DNA of 64,000 nt, taken from Sanguinoderma infundibulare. Its lineage: Eukaryota > Basidiomycota > Agaricomycetes > Polyporales > Polyporaceae. The number at the start of each line of letters is the position of its first letter. The first letter of the stretch is position 1. Where the stretch lies: contig JAVLRN010000005.1 in NCBI GenBank assembly GCA_032821775.1, positions 1,426,001 through 1,490,000 of the forward strand, read 5' to 3'. The notes under the pieces are model-generated. The model was not told where the DNA came from, searched no databases, and worked only from the letters and a program-made list of their open reading frames with translations. Below are positions 10,857 to 20,434 of the stretch, in pieces. Both the position numbers and the translations under genes were made by a program.

Positions 10857-12064
10857 CTACAGGTTCGCGCTCGTTACATATTCGTCGTCGATCCATGGCA
10901 TCTAACGAACACATGTCAATCAGCATGTTATCACAAACGACCACTACAAAACGCACAAAGTGACGGTAATGCGTCTTGGATCCCTCTACACTGATCTCTT
11001 CAACCTCTTCAGAAGTGAGGTCAGGGAGTGTCAGCGTCTCAAGATACTCGGCCAATCGCTCCTTCTTGGAAGTTGTTCTGTGACCAAGAATGGATGAGCA
11101 ACACAATAAAGGCCCACAGAAGGCTAGCTACTACTGACGTGATCTCAACGACACCCAAGGCGCGCAACCAAAGACCAAGGACTTGGCCTGGCGTTACCTT
11201 CTTGCCAGTGTCACCTCCAAGGCGTTTGTTGATGCTCGCCAACTTCTTGTCGAACGTGTCCTCGTGGTGACGGAAGATGGGACTTAGACCAGCATACGAC
11301 GTCGTCGCGATCCCGTGCTTCTTGTGGTACTCCACCAACTGAATGGACTTCTTGTAGACGTATGGATGATATTCAATCTAGTTGCAGAGCAGCGCATGCG
11401 TATCAACAGTCAGTGCGAACCTTCCCCTACGCATTCCACTGCTCGGACTCACCTGATTGACCGCGGGAACGATGCGAACGCCTTTCGGCTCCTCTTCCAG
11501 GCCCAGCTCCTGGAAATCCCGCACACGAAAGTTCGACACTCCGATGCTCTTCGCCAGACCCTCGTCCTTCAGGTCCTCAAGCTGCCTCCAGACGTCCTTC
11601 AGCCTGCCCTGGTGCTCCTTTGGCGTATGGATAAGGAAGAGGTCGACGTAGTCTAATCGCAGCTTCTTCAACGACCCAACGAGGCTCTCCCGCACTGTCT
11701 CTCCCTCCGCAAGCTTGTGTAGCTTTGTCGTGACGAAAAGCCGCTCACGAGGGACGTCCGAAGCGGCGATCGCCTTGCCGAGCGTATCCTCGTTCTGGTA
11801 CATCTGTGCGCCGTCGAGGTGAATGAAGCCCGCGGCGATGGCGGCCGTAGCGGCCCCTTCAGCGTCCTTGGTATACAAAGCGGTGCCCGTGCCGAACGCG
11901 AGCCAGGGAATCTCCCTGCCGTCGTTAAGCTTGATGGTGGGCTGGGACATAGTGCGGGGTGGGGTGGAGGTTGCGGGGTATGGTCGTAGAAAGTAGACGG
12001 CGACCATACTGGCGACTGCGACGGCTATATATACCGCTAAAGACTTTATCCCGGGACCGTCCAT
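10857..12064 (-). CDS. Aldo-keto reductase with an N-terminal membrane anchor
   Basis: This is an NADPH-dependent aldo-keto reductase that reduces aldehydes or ketones. From ATG 12064 the protein opens with a single hydrophobic helix (SLAVYIAVAVASMVAVYFL), then the AKR barrel: FGTGTA, the catalytic Asp and Tyr in HLDGAQMYQNED, Lys in VTTKLH, His in LIHTPKEHQG, SIGVSNFRV and VNQIEYHPY. Introns fall after VPAVNQ, after VVEIT and before the last short exon, which reads MPWIDDEYVTSANL to the stop at 10857. A second in-frame ATG at 11950 (MSQPTIKLNDGREIPW) would give a soluble enzyme of the usual AKR length. The anchored form is therefore an option, not a certainty. The substrate is unknown. Confidence 0.9.
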
Positions 12065-13871
12065 GCTGATAGGATCACCTTGGCGCCCCTGGGACGTAGC
12101 GGGAATTGCGGCGAACCCTTCGACCCTTCGGTCAGTCCTTCTGCAGCCGGGACCCGCCGGTGACGTCCAACGTAGTCAGCAGCGCACCTTGTATGTTTCT
12201 GCCGCCTCAATGGCCGGGATGCCGCAAAGTTGACGACAGATTCAATCGATAACGCCCCCCACTCGGGTCTGGGTTCGGATTGTACAGAGCCCGAAGAGGC
12301 CGTACTGCAGCTGGTGTCTCATGCATGGGAATTCTGAGTAGGTCACGATACCGCCGTCTTCCAAAGACACCACGAAAGGGCAGAATTGCGTCTTTGCGAG
12401 ACAACCTGTTAATAGCATTCCCAAATACATGTTAATTTAGTTTCCTGGATGACGGAAGCAGGACCAACTTACCATATTATCACATCGATGATGACCGCGA
12501 GCGTACACCCGTACACCTCGAGCGATGCGGCGGCAACACAAATCGCATGGGCGCTTCTCGTCATCAGCCTGCCCTAAGGTGTCGCGCAACATGAGCAACG
12601 CTCGGCATTCTACCTTCGCATCTTTTAACAACTACACAGGCACTCGTATACCACATGTCAGTTCGTCGCTTTCATACCCGACGTTCTTTCATCTCTCTGC
12701 GCCTCAGAAGAAACTCGCGGTTCACTCTTTGGCCGATCATCCCAACTTGCGATGGATTGAACGGTCACCTCGTGCTTCCGACAAAGTTTGCCCTTTACCG
12801 TGGTCACGCTGTGCATTTAGTCCTGCCCCACCAATATATTTTATCACCTTTAGAACAGTCAGGAGACACAATGTTGCAAGGATGTTTTTGTAAAGGGTAG
12901 AACGCATATGGTGGCGTTGTTTGCGAACTTCACGGCCACGTCACATCGATGGAATGGGAGCTGTTGCAAGCCCACTCGACCGACGTTCAGGCACGCAATT
13001 TGTGTTGTGCGGCCAGAGACATCGACGCGGAGAATATGGGAGGTATGGAAGTAAGAGAACAGAGGGCTTTGTGGGGCTACATCCAGGATGCGTCCAGAGC
13101 GAGCTCCGAGTGGGCGGAACGACACCGATAGTGATCGCTCGGACAAGATCAATGACAACGCCCACAACTGAGCTGAGGGTCTTTTTATATGCCGCGCTGA
13201 GAGGTTCCTTTAGCTAGGAACGGTTCGAGAAACCGAACATGTAGTCCTCCAGGATCCCGACGCCGTTTGTGCGACCAAGTTACTGGACGGATCACAATGG
13301 ACGCCTCTACCCTGATATTAGATGCGAAGGCCTACAGTACTTAAGGAAGGAGGCCTCATAGTACGGCAGCCTTTCGAATGTGATGACAAGCTAATGCACG
13401 AGAATGGCAGGATGTCTGTTGCACAATTTCCAACTTCTGCGGAGACCAAACAATCCCTAACTTACTGAAATAGGCAGGGTCCTTAAAATACTATAATAGG
13501 AAGGAATGACGGGATCACGTGCGTGGACCGTGTTTGTATCGGACGCGTTTAAAGACGCGTTTTGGGCAGGGTGGCTGGGACCATCGTTTGTTTTGCCCCG
13601 CACTCGGGTTGTCTTTCGACATCGACTCTCCCTGCCCCGTCGCTGTCGCCCGGGACTTTCGGTGCAAGGCGCCTTCCATCACGCCTTCTTAAGAGCACCG
13701 CCCGCCCGAGTACTTCTCCAACTACCACCCATCTCAAACTTTAACCACCACGTACGTCCCCCAACATATCATCGTCCACCCGTCTATTTGCGCTCACAAA
13801 CTCGACTAACATATCTCTAACAGTCTTTTTTTGTTTTTCATTTCTACGAATCGCCCATTTACGACTCCATA
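12065..13871. other. Intergenic stretch of 1.8 kb, unresolved
   Basis: There is no gene I can support. On the minus strand between about 13220 and 12240 a TATAAAA sequence precedes several short frames (one of about 100 codons ending near 12860, others near 12430 and 12240) that could be pieces of an intron-rich small gene or a decayed one, but no domain emerges and splice joins are arbitrary. The right end holds two ACGCGT boxes and a pyrimidine-rich leader before the DUF7918 start at 13872. Confidence 0.4.
13543..13560. promoter_or_regulatory. Pair of MluI cell-cycle boxes (ACGCGT) upstream of a DUF7918 gene
   Basis: Two perfect ACGCGT hexamers at 13543-13548 and 13555-13560 have centres 12 bp apart, about 310-330 bp before the ATG at 13872. 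In fungi this hexamer is the binding site of MBF (Mbp1/Swi6-type) factors acting at G1/S. Function here is inferred. Confidence 0.4.
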
Positions 13872-15135
13872 ATGCTCGACCACCGCGGCTTTTCTGCCTA
13901 CATCACCACCAATGGGCTCGAGCTCGTCGAGTTCGAACCCCGTGTCAACGCCAAAACTCACACCGTCACTTGTTGGATTGCGGGTCCCGTCGGACAGGTG
14001 AGATAAATCGCAATTCCTCCAATGTTATCTCTAACCACCGACAACCACCATAGCCTTTCATCGTCAACTGGCGCGACCACGGTAGTCAGGTCGACAGCGC
14101 AAGCTGGATATACTTTGATGGGTACAAAGTTTCCGGCCAGTTCCTCTACGGACATGGTGAGGAGCTTCGACGCGGTGTTCGCATTGCTTCCGAGCAGGAG
14201 CGTCCGTTCATGTTCTCCTACATCGGCCACGGTATGTTCTGAGGGCGTCTTCACTCGATCAATCCCGTCGCTCACTCCTTTCACAGTGGACCCGACTAGT
14301 GCACTTGATGGGCGTCCTACGGACAAGAACATTGGTTCCATTGTCCTCGAAATACGACTCATCAAACGCGTTGGAGAACGCGAGCCAAACCCTCTCCGTC
14401 CGCCACCTAATGTCGTGCGTGGTAACCGTCATCCGGGGGAGGTGGCCATCAGGTAAGTTCGTCTTTTGTTGGTAGTGCGCGGCATCCAACTTTCTTCTCA
14501 GATATGGTGATGTCCGCCCCACTTCCATGCAACAGAGGACTTACAAGATCGAACCTTTTGACCCGAAGGCGCCGGGTCCGTACGTTACCTTTATCTTCCG
14601 CTACCGGTCCCAGGGTAAGACTAATTCAGCTTGGTACTTTCAATTGTCACTCACCATGTCGTCAGACTGGCTCATCTCCCAAGGCATCATCGGAGATGAC
14701 GAGGTCACTTCTCGTTTGCTCGTCCTACCGCACGTCGCCGAATGTAGCAAGGCTGACCTCCCGCCCGTTGAACCCGAGGACGACGAACGATCTGCCACAC
14801 CGTCAGCCTCGTCGAGCCGGGTCTTTTCAAAGAGCCGGGCTCAGGCTCCGACCTCCCCTCCAGCGTCCCAGGCCTCCACCCGTGCCCCGAATGTCAAGAT
14901 AGAGGACCTCGGTTTGGGACATCGCCCGCAAGGTATAACGGACACGAGCCGAGTACGTGATTGATACCTCTGCCTCACAAAGCTTGGTTGTGTTGACGAG
15001 ATACAGGTGTCGTCTACGAGCTCCACCCGCTCTTGGTCGGGCACTTGGGACCCTTCTCCCTCCAACGAACCTTACGAAGAATGGAACGAATACCGCCCCG
15101 AAGATCTGGACGACGCTATCGAGAACTACTACTGA
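13872..15135 (+). CDS. DUF7918 protein, copy D (isolated)
   Basis: This belongs to the fungal DUF7918 family, whose function is unknown. The ATG at 13872 opens MLDHRGFSAYITTNGLELVE and the family pattern TVTCWIAGPVGQ|PFIVNWRDHG, with an intron at the usual place. The family core continues through YFDGYKVSGQ, IGSIVLEIRLIKRV and FIFRYRS. The variable tail is acidic and Ser/Pro-rich, contains NVKIEDLG (a SUMO-acceptor consensus, psi-K-x-E), and ends YEEWNEYRPEDLDDAIENYY at 15135. The last intron uses donor GTACGT near 14952. It shares the N-terminal core with the three tandem copies at 35.9-41.0 kb but stands apart, on the other strand, and lacks their EVIDLT ending. No targeting signal is seen; a nuclear or cytosolic location is my guess. 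Confidence 0.8.
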
Positions 15136-15787
15136 TGCTTTCGTCGCATTTACGCACTCGCAACTTGCAAGAACCCCCAAGAACTAGAACTGTATCGCTC
15201 TGCGCTACGTACCCTTTTCTCTCCTGCTGTCGTTTGTCTTGCTCTCGCTTTGTACTTTTATGCCGTCTCGTTCCGTATGTCTCTGCTTCCGTGCAGTCCA
15301 CAGCTCTCGAACTAGTCGCTCCCCGTATCATATCGTCGCGCTCCTGCTCTTCTGTTGTTATATCCTTTTTCTCGCTCATCGTTGTCCTTGTTTAGTTCCC
15401 GTTGCTTTTCTAAGAAAACACACAAAAACATCATCCACTCACCGCTCCGTCTTGTCCTATTGTGTACTACCTGCTTTGTCTTACGTTTTCTCTTGCTTCG
15501 TTTGTCGTGTTTGCAGCCACTCATCGTTGAAGTTGTTGCTATGCTCGTACAAGAATGTTAGCTATGTACTTTTACGCTTTCAATGATACTGTGATGTCAC
15601 GTTGTAAAATAACGAACCTGTTTCGCTGCTCAGTGAATCCTCAGAAGAGGCCATCGTTCTCGGTTTGAATTTCAAGTTGGTGTTTGCAACAAGCCCAGCC
15701 CTAACCCTAAACTCCCACCACGTGCCATATGCACCGTTTCCGCGCTCGCGCGTACCGCGTTCCGTCTCGTCCCTCTCTGCCACCTCC
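15136..15787. other. Intergenic: DUF7918 3' flank and CHMP7 promoter
   Basis: The region is T- and C-rich on the plus strand. The left part looks like a 3' UTR. At 15699-15710 there is a telomere-like CCCTAACCCTAA. Frames of 60-115 codons here are Ser/Cys/Phe-rich translations of the pyrimidine-rich DNA and are not credible genes. Confidence 0.5.
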
Positions 15788-17452
15788 ATGTCCTCGGTCC
15801 CATCGTCGCAGCTGCTTTCACTGCCTACATATGAGTCCGTAACGACCTCACGCCTGAAGTCGCTCTACTCCGACTTCACCTACCAGAAGCAATCGAATCC
15901 GACCTCGTACGCGTCCAATGTCGAATGGTGGCGGCACACGCTCGAAGCCGTGCAGGAGCGAGGCTGGCTCGCCGAGTCCCGCAGCACCAGCCACTCTGGT
16001 GCCTCCCTGGACAGACTGGTCCTGCACGCCTACGGCGTTACGTTCGCCGACAAGTTTCGGGTAGAGGGCGTGGGCAAGCCGTTGAGCATCCCGACCGTGA
16101 TAGTGAGCGCATACGTTCTTTGCGTGTGGCCGGCGCGCGGCCGGAGGGAAGGAGAGACACTGACGAGTGCCGCTTGCTAGTGAAGTTTGAGCTCTGCAGC
16201 TCCAGGGCGCTGATCCCGCTGTCCGAGTTCCTCGGCGCGTCGCGCTCGATATACGACCCGGGGTGGCTCCCGTACCGCATCGCGAGCTTCGTGGTCGGCA
16301 AGCCGCTCTGGTGGGCCCTCGGCCAGCTCGGCGTCGTCGACAACCACGGGGCGGCGTTTGGGGATTCGGGCGCGGCGGAGCGGTGGAAGAAGGTCCGCGG
16401 GGACTACGTGTCTGTCGGCCTGCTCGAGGGCGCGGCGGAGCGGATATTGGAGAGGCAGCGGGGGAAGAGCTCGGGCCATGTCGCGGACCAGCTGTACAAC
16501 GCGGAGAGCTTCCGGACAGAGTTCGCTTCGGCCGCGTTCGAGGGCGCGTCCTTGTCTGGGCTGGACCTGAAGGTCGTGCTGAAGTTCCTGGAACGGGACA
16601 AGGGCGCGATTGTCGTCCGAGGGGAGGTGCGTCCTTTCCGTGTACGCTTTATTCGTTGTGCTGAGGACTGGGGTAGGTCATCAAGTTCGTGGACGAGGGA
16701 ACTGCGCACACTTCTGAGGTCACGGCGGTCGATGACGGCATCCTTGCGCTCAAGTCTTCGGTCGAGAAGCTCCAGGCGCAGATCGACAGTGTCCAGCATC
16801 GTATAGACGAGTGAGCGTTTCTTTCACCGTTTTGATTAACATACCCTAATCGTGAGCCAGAATGACACGACAGATCTCTGACTCGTTGCGCCAGAAACGC
16901 AAAGATATTGCCATGACGCGGTTGCGTGCACGGAAGCAGCTAGAAGAGGTCCTGAAGAAGCGCCTCGGCTCGCTTGAGCTGCTCCAGTCTACCCTCATTC
17001 GAGTCGAGACGTCTGCTGGAGACATTGAGGTGCGTCCATGTGCTGCCGTGGCACCAAACACTGTCGTTGACGTGGTGTCCGTCATGTAGATCATGAAGTC
17101 ATACGAATCCTCGACCGCGACCCTCCGCGAGATCCTAGCGCACCCACTATTGCAGCGCGAGAAGATCGACGAGACGATGGACGCCTTGGCGTCCGCGAAC
17201 GCCGATGCGCGCGAAGTGGACGATGCGATCCAGCTCGGCGCGGACATGGCTCAGGCAGAGACGGGCATGGACGAGTCGGACCTCGAGACGGAGCTCGCGG
17301 CCTTGGTCAGCGAGGTCGAGACTGAGAAGGCGCAGGCCCAACGCGCGCGACTAGAGGCGGAGGGGCTCAGTGCACCTGCGGATGCACCAATGTTGGAGGA
17401 GCGTACCATCGAGTCTGCGTTCGAGAGGGAGCAGGTCCCGATGGCTGCATGA
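15788..17452 (+). CDS. CHMP7-like ESCRT-III/Snf7 family protein
   Basis: The predicted protein of about 480 residues matches CHMP7-type ESCRT-III proteins, which recruit ESCRT-III to the inner nuclear membrane and endosomes. The ATG at 15788 begins MSSVPSSQLLSLPTYES. The N-terminal half has the winged-helix-like part typical of CHMP7 (VEWWRHTLEAVQERGW, RALIPLSEFLGA, YDPGWLPYRIASFVVGKPLWWALGQLGVV). The second half is the Snf7 helical core (LKSSVEKLQAQIDSVQHRIDE, SDSLRQKRKDIAMTRLRARKQLEEVLKKR, LQSTLIRVETSAGDIEIMKSY) with an acidic, coiled C-terminus. The first intron starts at 16103; joining to FELCSSRAL at 16186 keeps the frame, although the AG at 16167 is an alternative. Later introns end before VIKFVDEG, MTRQISD and IMKSYESS. 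The stop is at 17452. Confidence 0.87.
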
Positions 17453-17739
17453 TCCACGGCGGGTGGCTGGTGGCTGTATATACATATTGCACGCTCGCAA
17501 ACTGTTTGACACCCATTGGACTGATTTCGTTGCACCTGGCAAGTCTGTCATGCATACATATGCTACAATCCGTATTGTACATCCGTGGAATACAACCCAG
17601 CTTCTATGCTACGGATCTCGTAGTCCGCGTATGCTTAAAAGATCGTCCAGTCCGAGAAGTTGGCGAATGAGGAAAGTCCGCAGTGGGCCCGCCACCAAAG
17701 CCCCAAAACGAGTCGACAGAAACCCTAGCTTTCGAATAT

Positions 17740-19815
17740 TCAGAAGCCATCCAAGGTCCCCTGGGCCCGGCTCTTCCTCTCCGCCTCGTACAGCCCGTAT
17801 ATGCTGTACGTCGGGCTCCGGTAGTCCTCGTACGCCTGCTGGTTCGCGTGCGCCATCGCCATCTGCGCGAGGCTCGGCAGCGGCGGCGGCGACGGCACGC
17901 GCGGCGGCCGGTCGTCCGTCCTCCCTCCCCCACCCGCGTTCGCTGTCTTGCGCGCCACCGCCGGCCGCGCCGCGATCTTCGCCGGGACGCTGGCCGAGGG
18001 CGCGACCACGGCCCGCGTGGACGGGAGCGACACCATGCTCGTGAACTCGGCGAGCATCAGGTTGCCCAGCCGCGCGCTCGCCTCCGTACCTGGGCTCATC
18101 GGCGCCTCGCTCTGCGTGCGGATGTGCGTCGCGCGGTTCGAGGCGGACACAGGCTTGGCGTGCAGCCTGGCCCTGTCTGTGTCGCGCCCGCCGGCGAGGG
18201 TGATCGAGTCGTCGGGGTGGAGCGTCGTGGCCGGCGAGGGCATAAAAGACTCGTGCGTGGGTGGGGAGGGCGTCGCGAGCCCGAGGGCGGTCGTGAGGGC
18301 GCGGGTGTCGCGCTCACGGCGGGCGTCCGTCTTGAGCGCAGGAGACAGCGGGGGCAGGAGGTACGGCACCTCTTCCGACGGGGCAAGCAGCGAGGACCGG
18401 TTGCCAGCGTTGCGGGGAAGGGTCGTGATCCCAGCGACGGTCGAGGACGCGCGAAGGGCGGCGTTGGCTGTGCCTGGGGTGTAGCCGGCTTGGATGCGGG
18501 CGCGACCTGCCGGAGGGCCAAGGGGGGACTTGCGTAAGGCAGACTTGACGGGGGTGGCCGCCGTCTGTGGAGGCTGGGTTGGGGAGGCTATGGCTCCGGC
18601 GTAGACGTCGAGGTACTCGGTCGCGGCAAGGCTGTGGCGGAAGCTCTGGCGGGTTTTGGTTGATGTAGATGCTCTGTCCTTGGACGACTTGCGGGTCAGA
18701 ATGGGAGTTCCATCACCAGTGAGGGGGGACGCGCCGCCAATGGCTATTCCGATGCCATAGTTGGACTGAGGGGATGTGGGATAGATGGAGGCCGACACGG
18801 CGGAGACTCTGCTGGCTGCACGAGTGAGTGCGTTCTGCATCTGCTGGATCGGTTGGCTGGTGGGCGACTTGGTGCCGGTGTTGACTGGGAGGTGAATGCG
18901 GACAGGAGTGGTCGACTTTTCAGAGACAAGGGCAGACTTTGGTACGGCTAGAAGATCTTTGGGACTCTTGGAGATGGCAGTCGGCGAAGGATCAGAGGGC
19001 CGAGGAGTGTATTGAACCCAAGGATAGATGCCATTGCTGGGCGGTCTAGCGATGGAAGAGCCGTTGTCTTTGCCGCCAAAGAGAGATTCGTCATCGTCAT
19101 CCTTGAGATCGTGGTCCGCAAAGGGGTCCTGGAAGATGGGCAAGGACGGAGTTGGACAAGTACGCCTGCGAGGGCGGTTGCACCATCTCCAGTAGACAAA
19201 GACACTTAGAAACATGAAGAGGAGGCCGACGGCAACCAAGACGGCGATGATGACCTGAGTATGAGTGGGCGCCTTGGGAGGGTCATGGTTGTGTTGATTG
19301 GCACCGAGGGCGCGAGAAGTGTCCTTGGGAATGACAGTGACCGAAGGGGTGACAGCCGTCGAGAGAGACGTGAGAGTGGCCAAGGGAGAGAGATGGGAGA
19401 GAGAAGCCAAGGCAGGAATGAGGGTGTGGGCAGAGGGAGGAACGGTGAGCGTGGTGGGGGCGTGGGAGATGATGGGGAGAATACCGGTGCGGAGGATTGA
19501 AGGGAGGGTGGAAGAGAGGCCGGTGTCGGGAGCAGGAACAGGAACGTCGTGGGGATCGATTTCGAGCACCTTCTGGGGGTTTTGCTTTGGCTTCGGCTTT
19601 GGGTTGAGCTTTGGGTTAGACTTGTGTCTGGCGGGGGTGGAAGAAGGCTTCGGAGAGCTGGTGGAGGGCAGAGACATGTTGTGCTTCAACCTGTTGAGGC
19701 TGCCGGCTGTAGCGGTATGGATGACAGACTTGAGGTGTGCGTGCACTTGCAGAGGCTTACGAGTAGATGTCTTGTCCGTCGGCTCGCGAGAGAGAAAGAC
19801 AAGCGGGATGTCCAT
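17740..19815 (-). CDS. Single-pass membrane protein, Ser/Thr/Pro-rich, function unknown
   Basis: An uninterrupted frame of about 690 codons runs from ATG 19815 (MDIPLVFLSREPTDK) to the stop at 17740. The N-terminal part (to about residue 185) is Ser/Thr/Pro-rich and ends in a low-complexity stretch. A single strong transmembrane helix follows (TQVIIAVLVAVGLLFMFLSV) with a basic stop-transfer signal (YWRWCNRPRRR). The rest, about 475 residues, is a disordered, Ser-rich tail with one conserved-looking block at the end (MAHANQQAYEDYRSPTYSIY, then GLYEAERKSR). The layout, a sugar-acceptor-rich outer part, one helix and a long cytosolic tail, resembles fungal wall-stress sensor-like proteins, but there is no WSC domain or clear cleavable signal peptide, so I assign no function. 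It is divergent from the checkpoint gene at 20435. Confidence 0.75.
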   Translation of the reverse strand: MDIPLVFLSREPTDKTSTRKPLQVHAHLKSVIHTATAGSLNRLKHNMSLPSTSSPKPSSTPARHKSNPKLNPKPKPKQNPQKVLEIDPHDVPVPAPDTGLSSTLPSILRTGILPIISHAPTTLTVPPSAHTLIPALASLSHLSPLATLTSLSTAVTPSVTVIPKDTSRALGANQHNHDPPKAPTHTQVIIAVLVAVGLLFMFLSVFVYWRWCNRPRRRTCPTPSLPIFQDPFADHDLKDDDDESLFGGKDNGSSIARPPSNGIYPWVQYTPRPSDPSPTAISKSPKDLLAVPKSALVSEKSTTPVRIHLPVNTGTKSPTSQPIQQMQNALTRAASRVSAVSASIYPTSPQSNYGIGIAIGGASPLTGDGTPILTRKSSKDRASTSTKTRQSFRHSLAATEYLDVYAGAIASPTQPPQTAATPVKSALRKSPLGPPAGRARIQAGYTPGTANAALRASSTVAGITTLPRNAGNRSSLLAPSEEVPYLLPPLSPALKTDARRERDTRALTTALGLATPSPPTHESFMPSPATTLHPDDSITLAGGRDTDRARLHAKPVSASNRATHIRTQSEAPMSPGTEASARLGNLMLAEFTSMVSLPSTRAVVAPSASVPAKIAARPAVARKTANAGGGGRTDDRPPRVPSPPPLPSLAQMAMAHANQQAYEDYRSPTYSIYGLYEAERKSRAQGTLDGF

Positions 19816-20434
19816 GGAGAGTAGAGGTGGACCGGCCAAGGACGGTGAGCTAGCGGATGTGGGCCAGGAAGAAGACGGGGGACAGCCAGTGGGCGGCCTT
19901 GAAGCCAGAGGCCCGCACTGCGGATGGCCGGGAGAAGGACAAGGTTGATGTGCACTCGCAGCACCTGGGCAGCAGCGCGGCAGTCGCAGTCACTGGCAGT
20001 CACAGTCAGAGTCTTGAATTGACGTTGAAAACGCCCGCCGGCGGCGATGACCGCATCAGGACGCGAATCTCATTTCTGGCACACCGCACGTGATCGTGTT
20101 TCGGCAACCGCCGGAGGGATACCCGAGCAGCGACGGCGATTACCTGCGCGACCCTGACCATCCCAGTCCCAGTCCCCTCCAGCCCTGCCATCGTCCCTGG
20201 CTCTCCTGCGTCTCGAAGCTCGCTCATCTCGCTTCATTGATAGCTTGTGTCTAGAGCTCTGCGCTCTCCCCTTCCTTGTGTTCTCTATTGGCCGCTCTAC
20301 ATTTCCAGGGTCCCCGTACAGCATCAGCTTCTTGGGTCGTTCGGCTAGCCATCATCCTTACACTTCACGCGTCTGTCGCGTCGCTACATCGCCCACTGTG
20401 ACATACCTGGTCGTGGGATTCAGCAAATACGGTC
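19816..20434. other. Divergent promoter region (membrane protein / checkpoint gene)
   Basis: About 620 bp lie between two divergently read genes. It contains a perfect ACGCGT 63 bp before the checkpoint gene ATG. No gene is seen within it. Confidence 0.55.
20367..20372. promoter_or_regulatory. MluI cell-cycle box (ACGCGT) before the checkpoint mediator gene
   Basis: A perfect ACGCGT lies 63 bp upstream of the ATG at 20435. It is the candidate MBF site for G1/S expression. The hexamer alone is short, so weight comes from its recurrence before other DNA-metabolism genes in this window. Confidence 0.45.

Noticed and set aside
19837..19839. Non-ATG start (TTG) of the membrane protein frame
   Set aside because: An in-frame ATG is available at 19815.
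17683..19948. Plus-strand frames antisense to the membrane protein gene
   Set aside because: They are Arg/Gly-rich without domains, the complement of a Ser/Pro/Ala-rich coding region.
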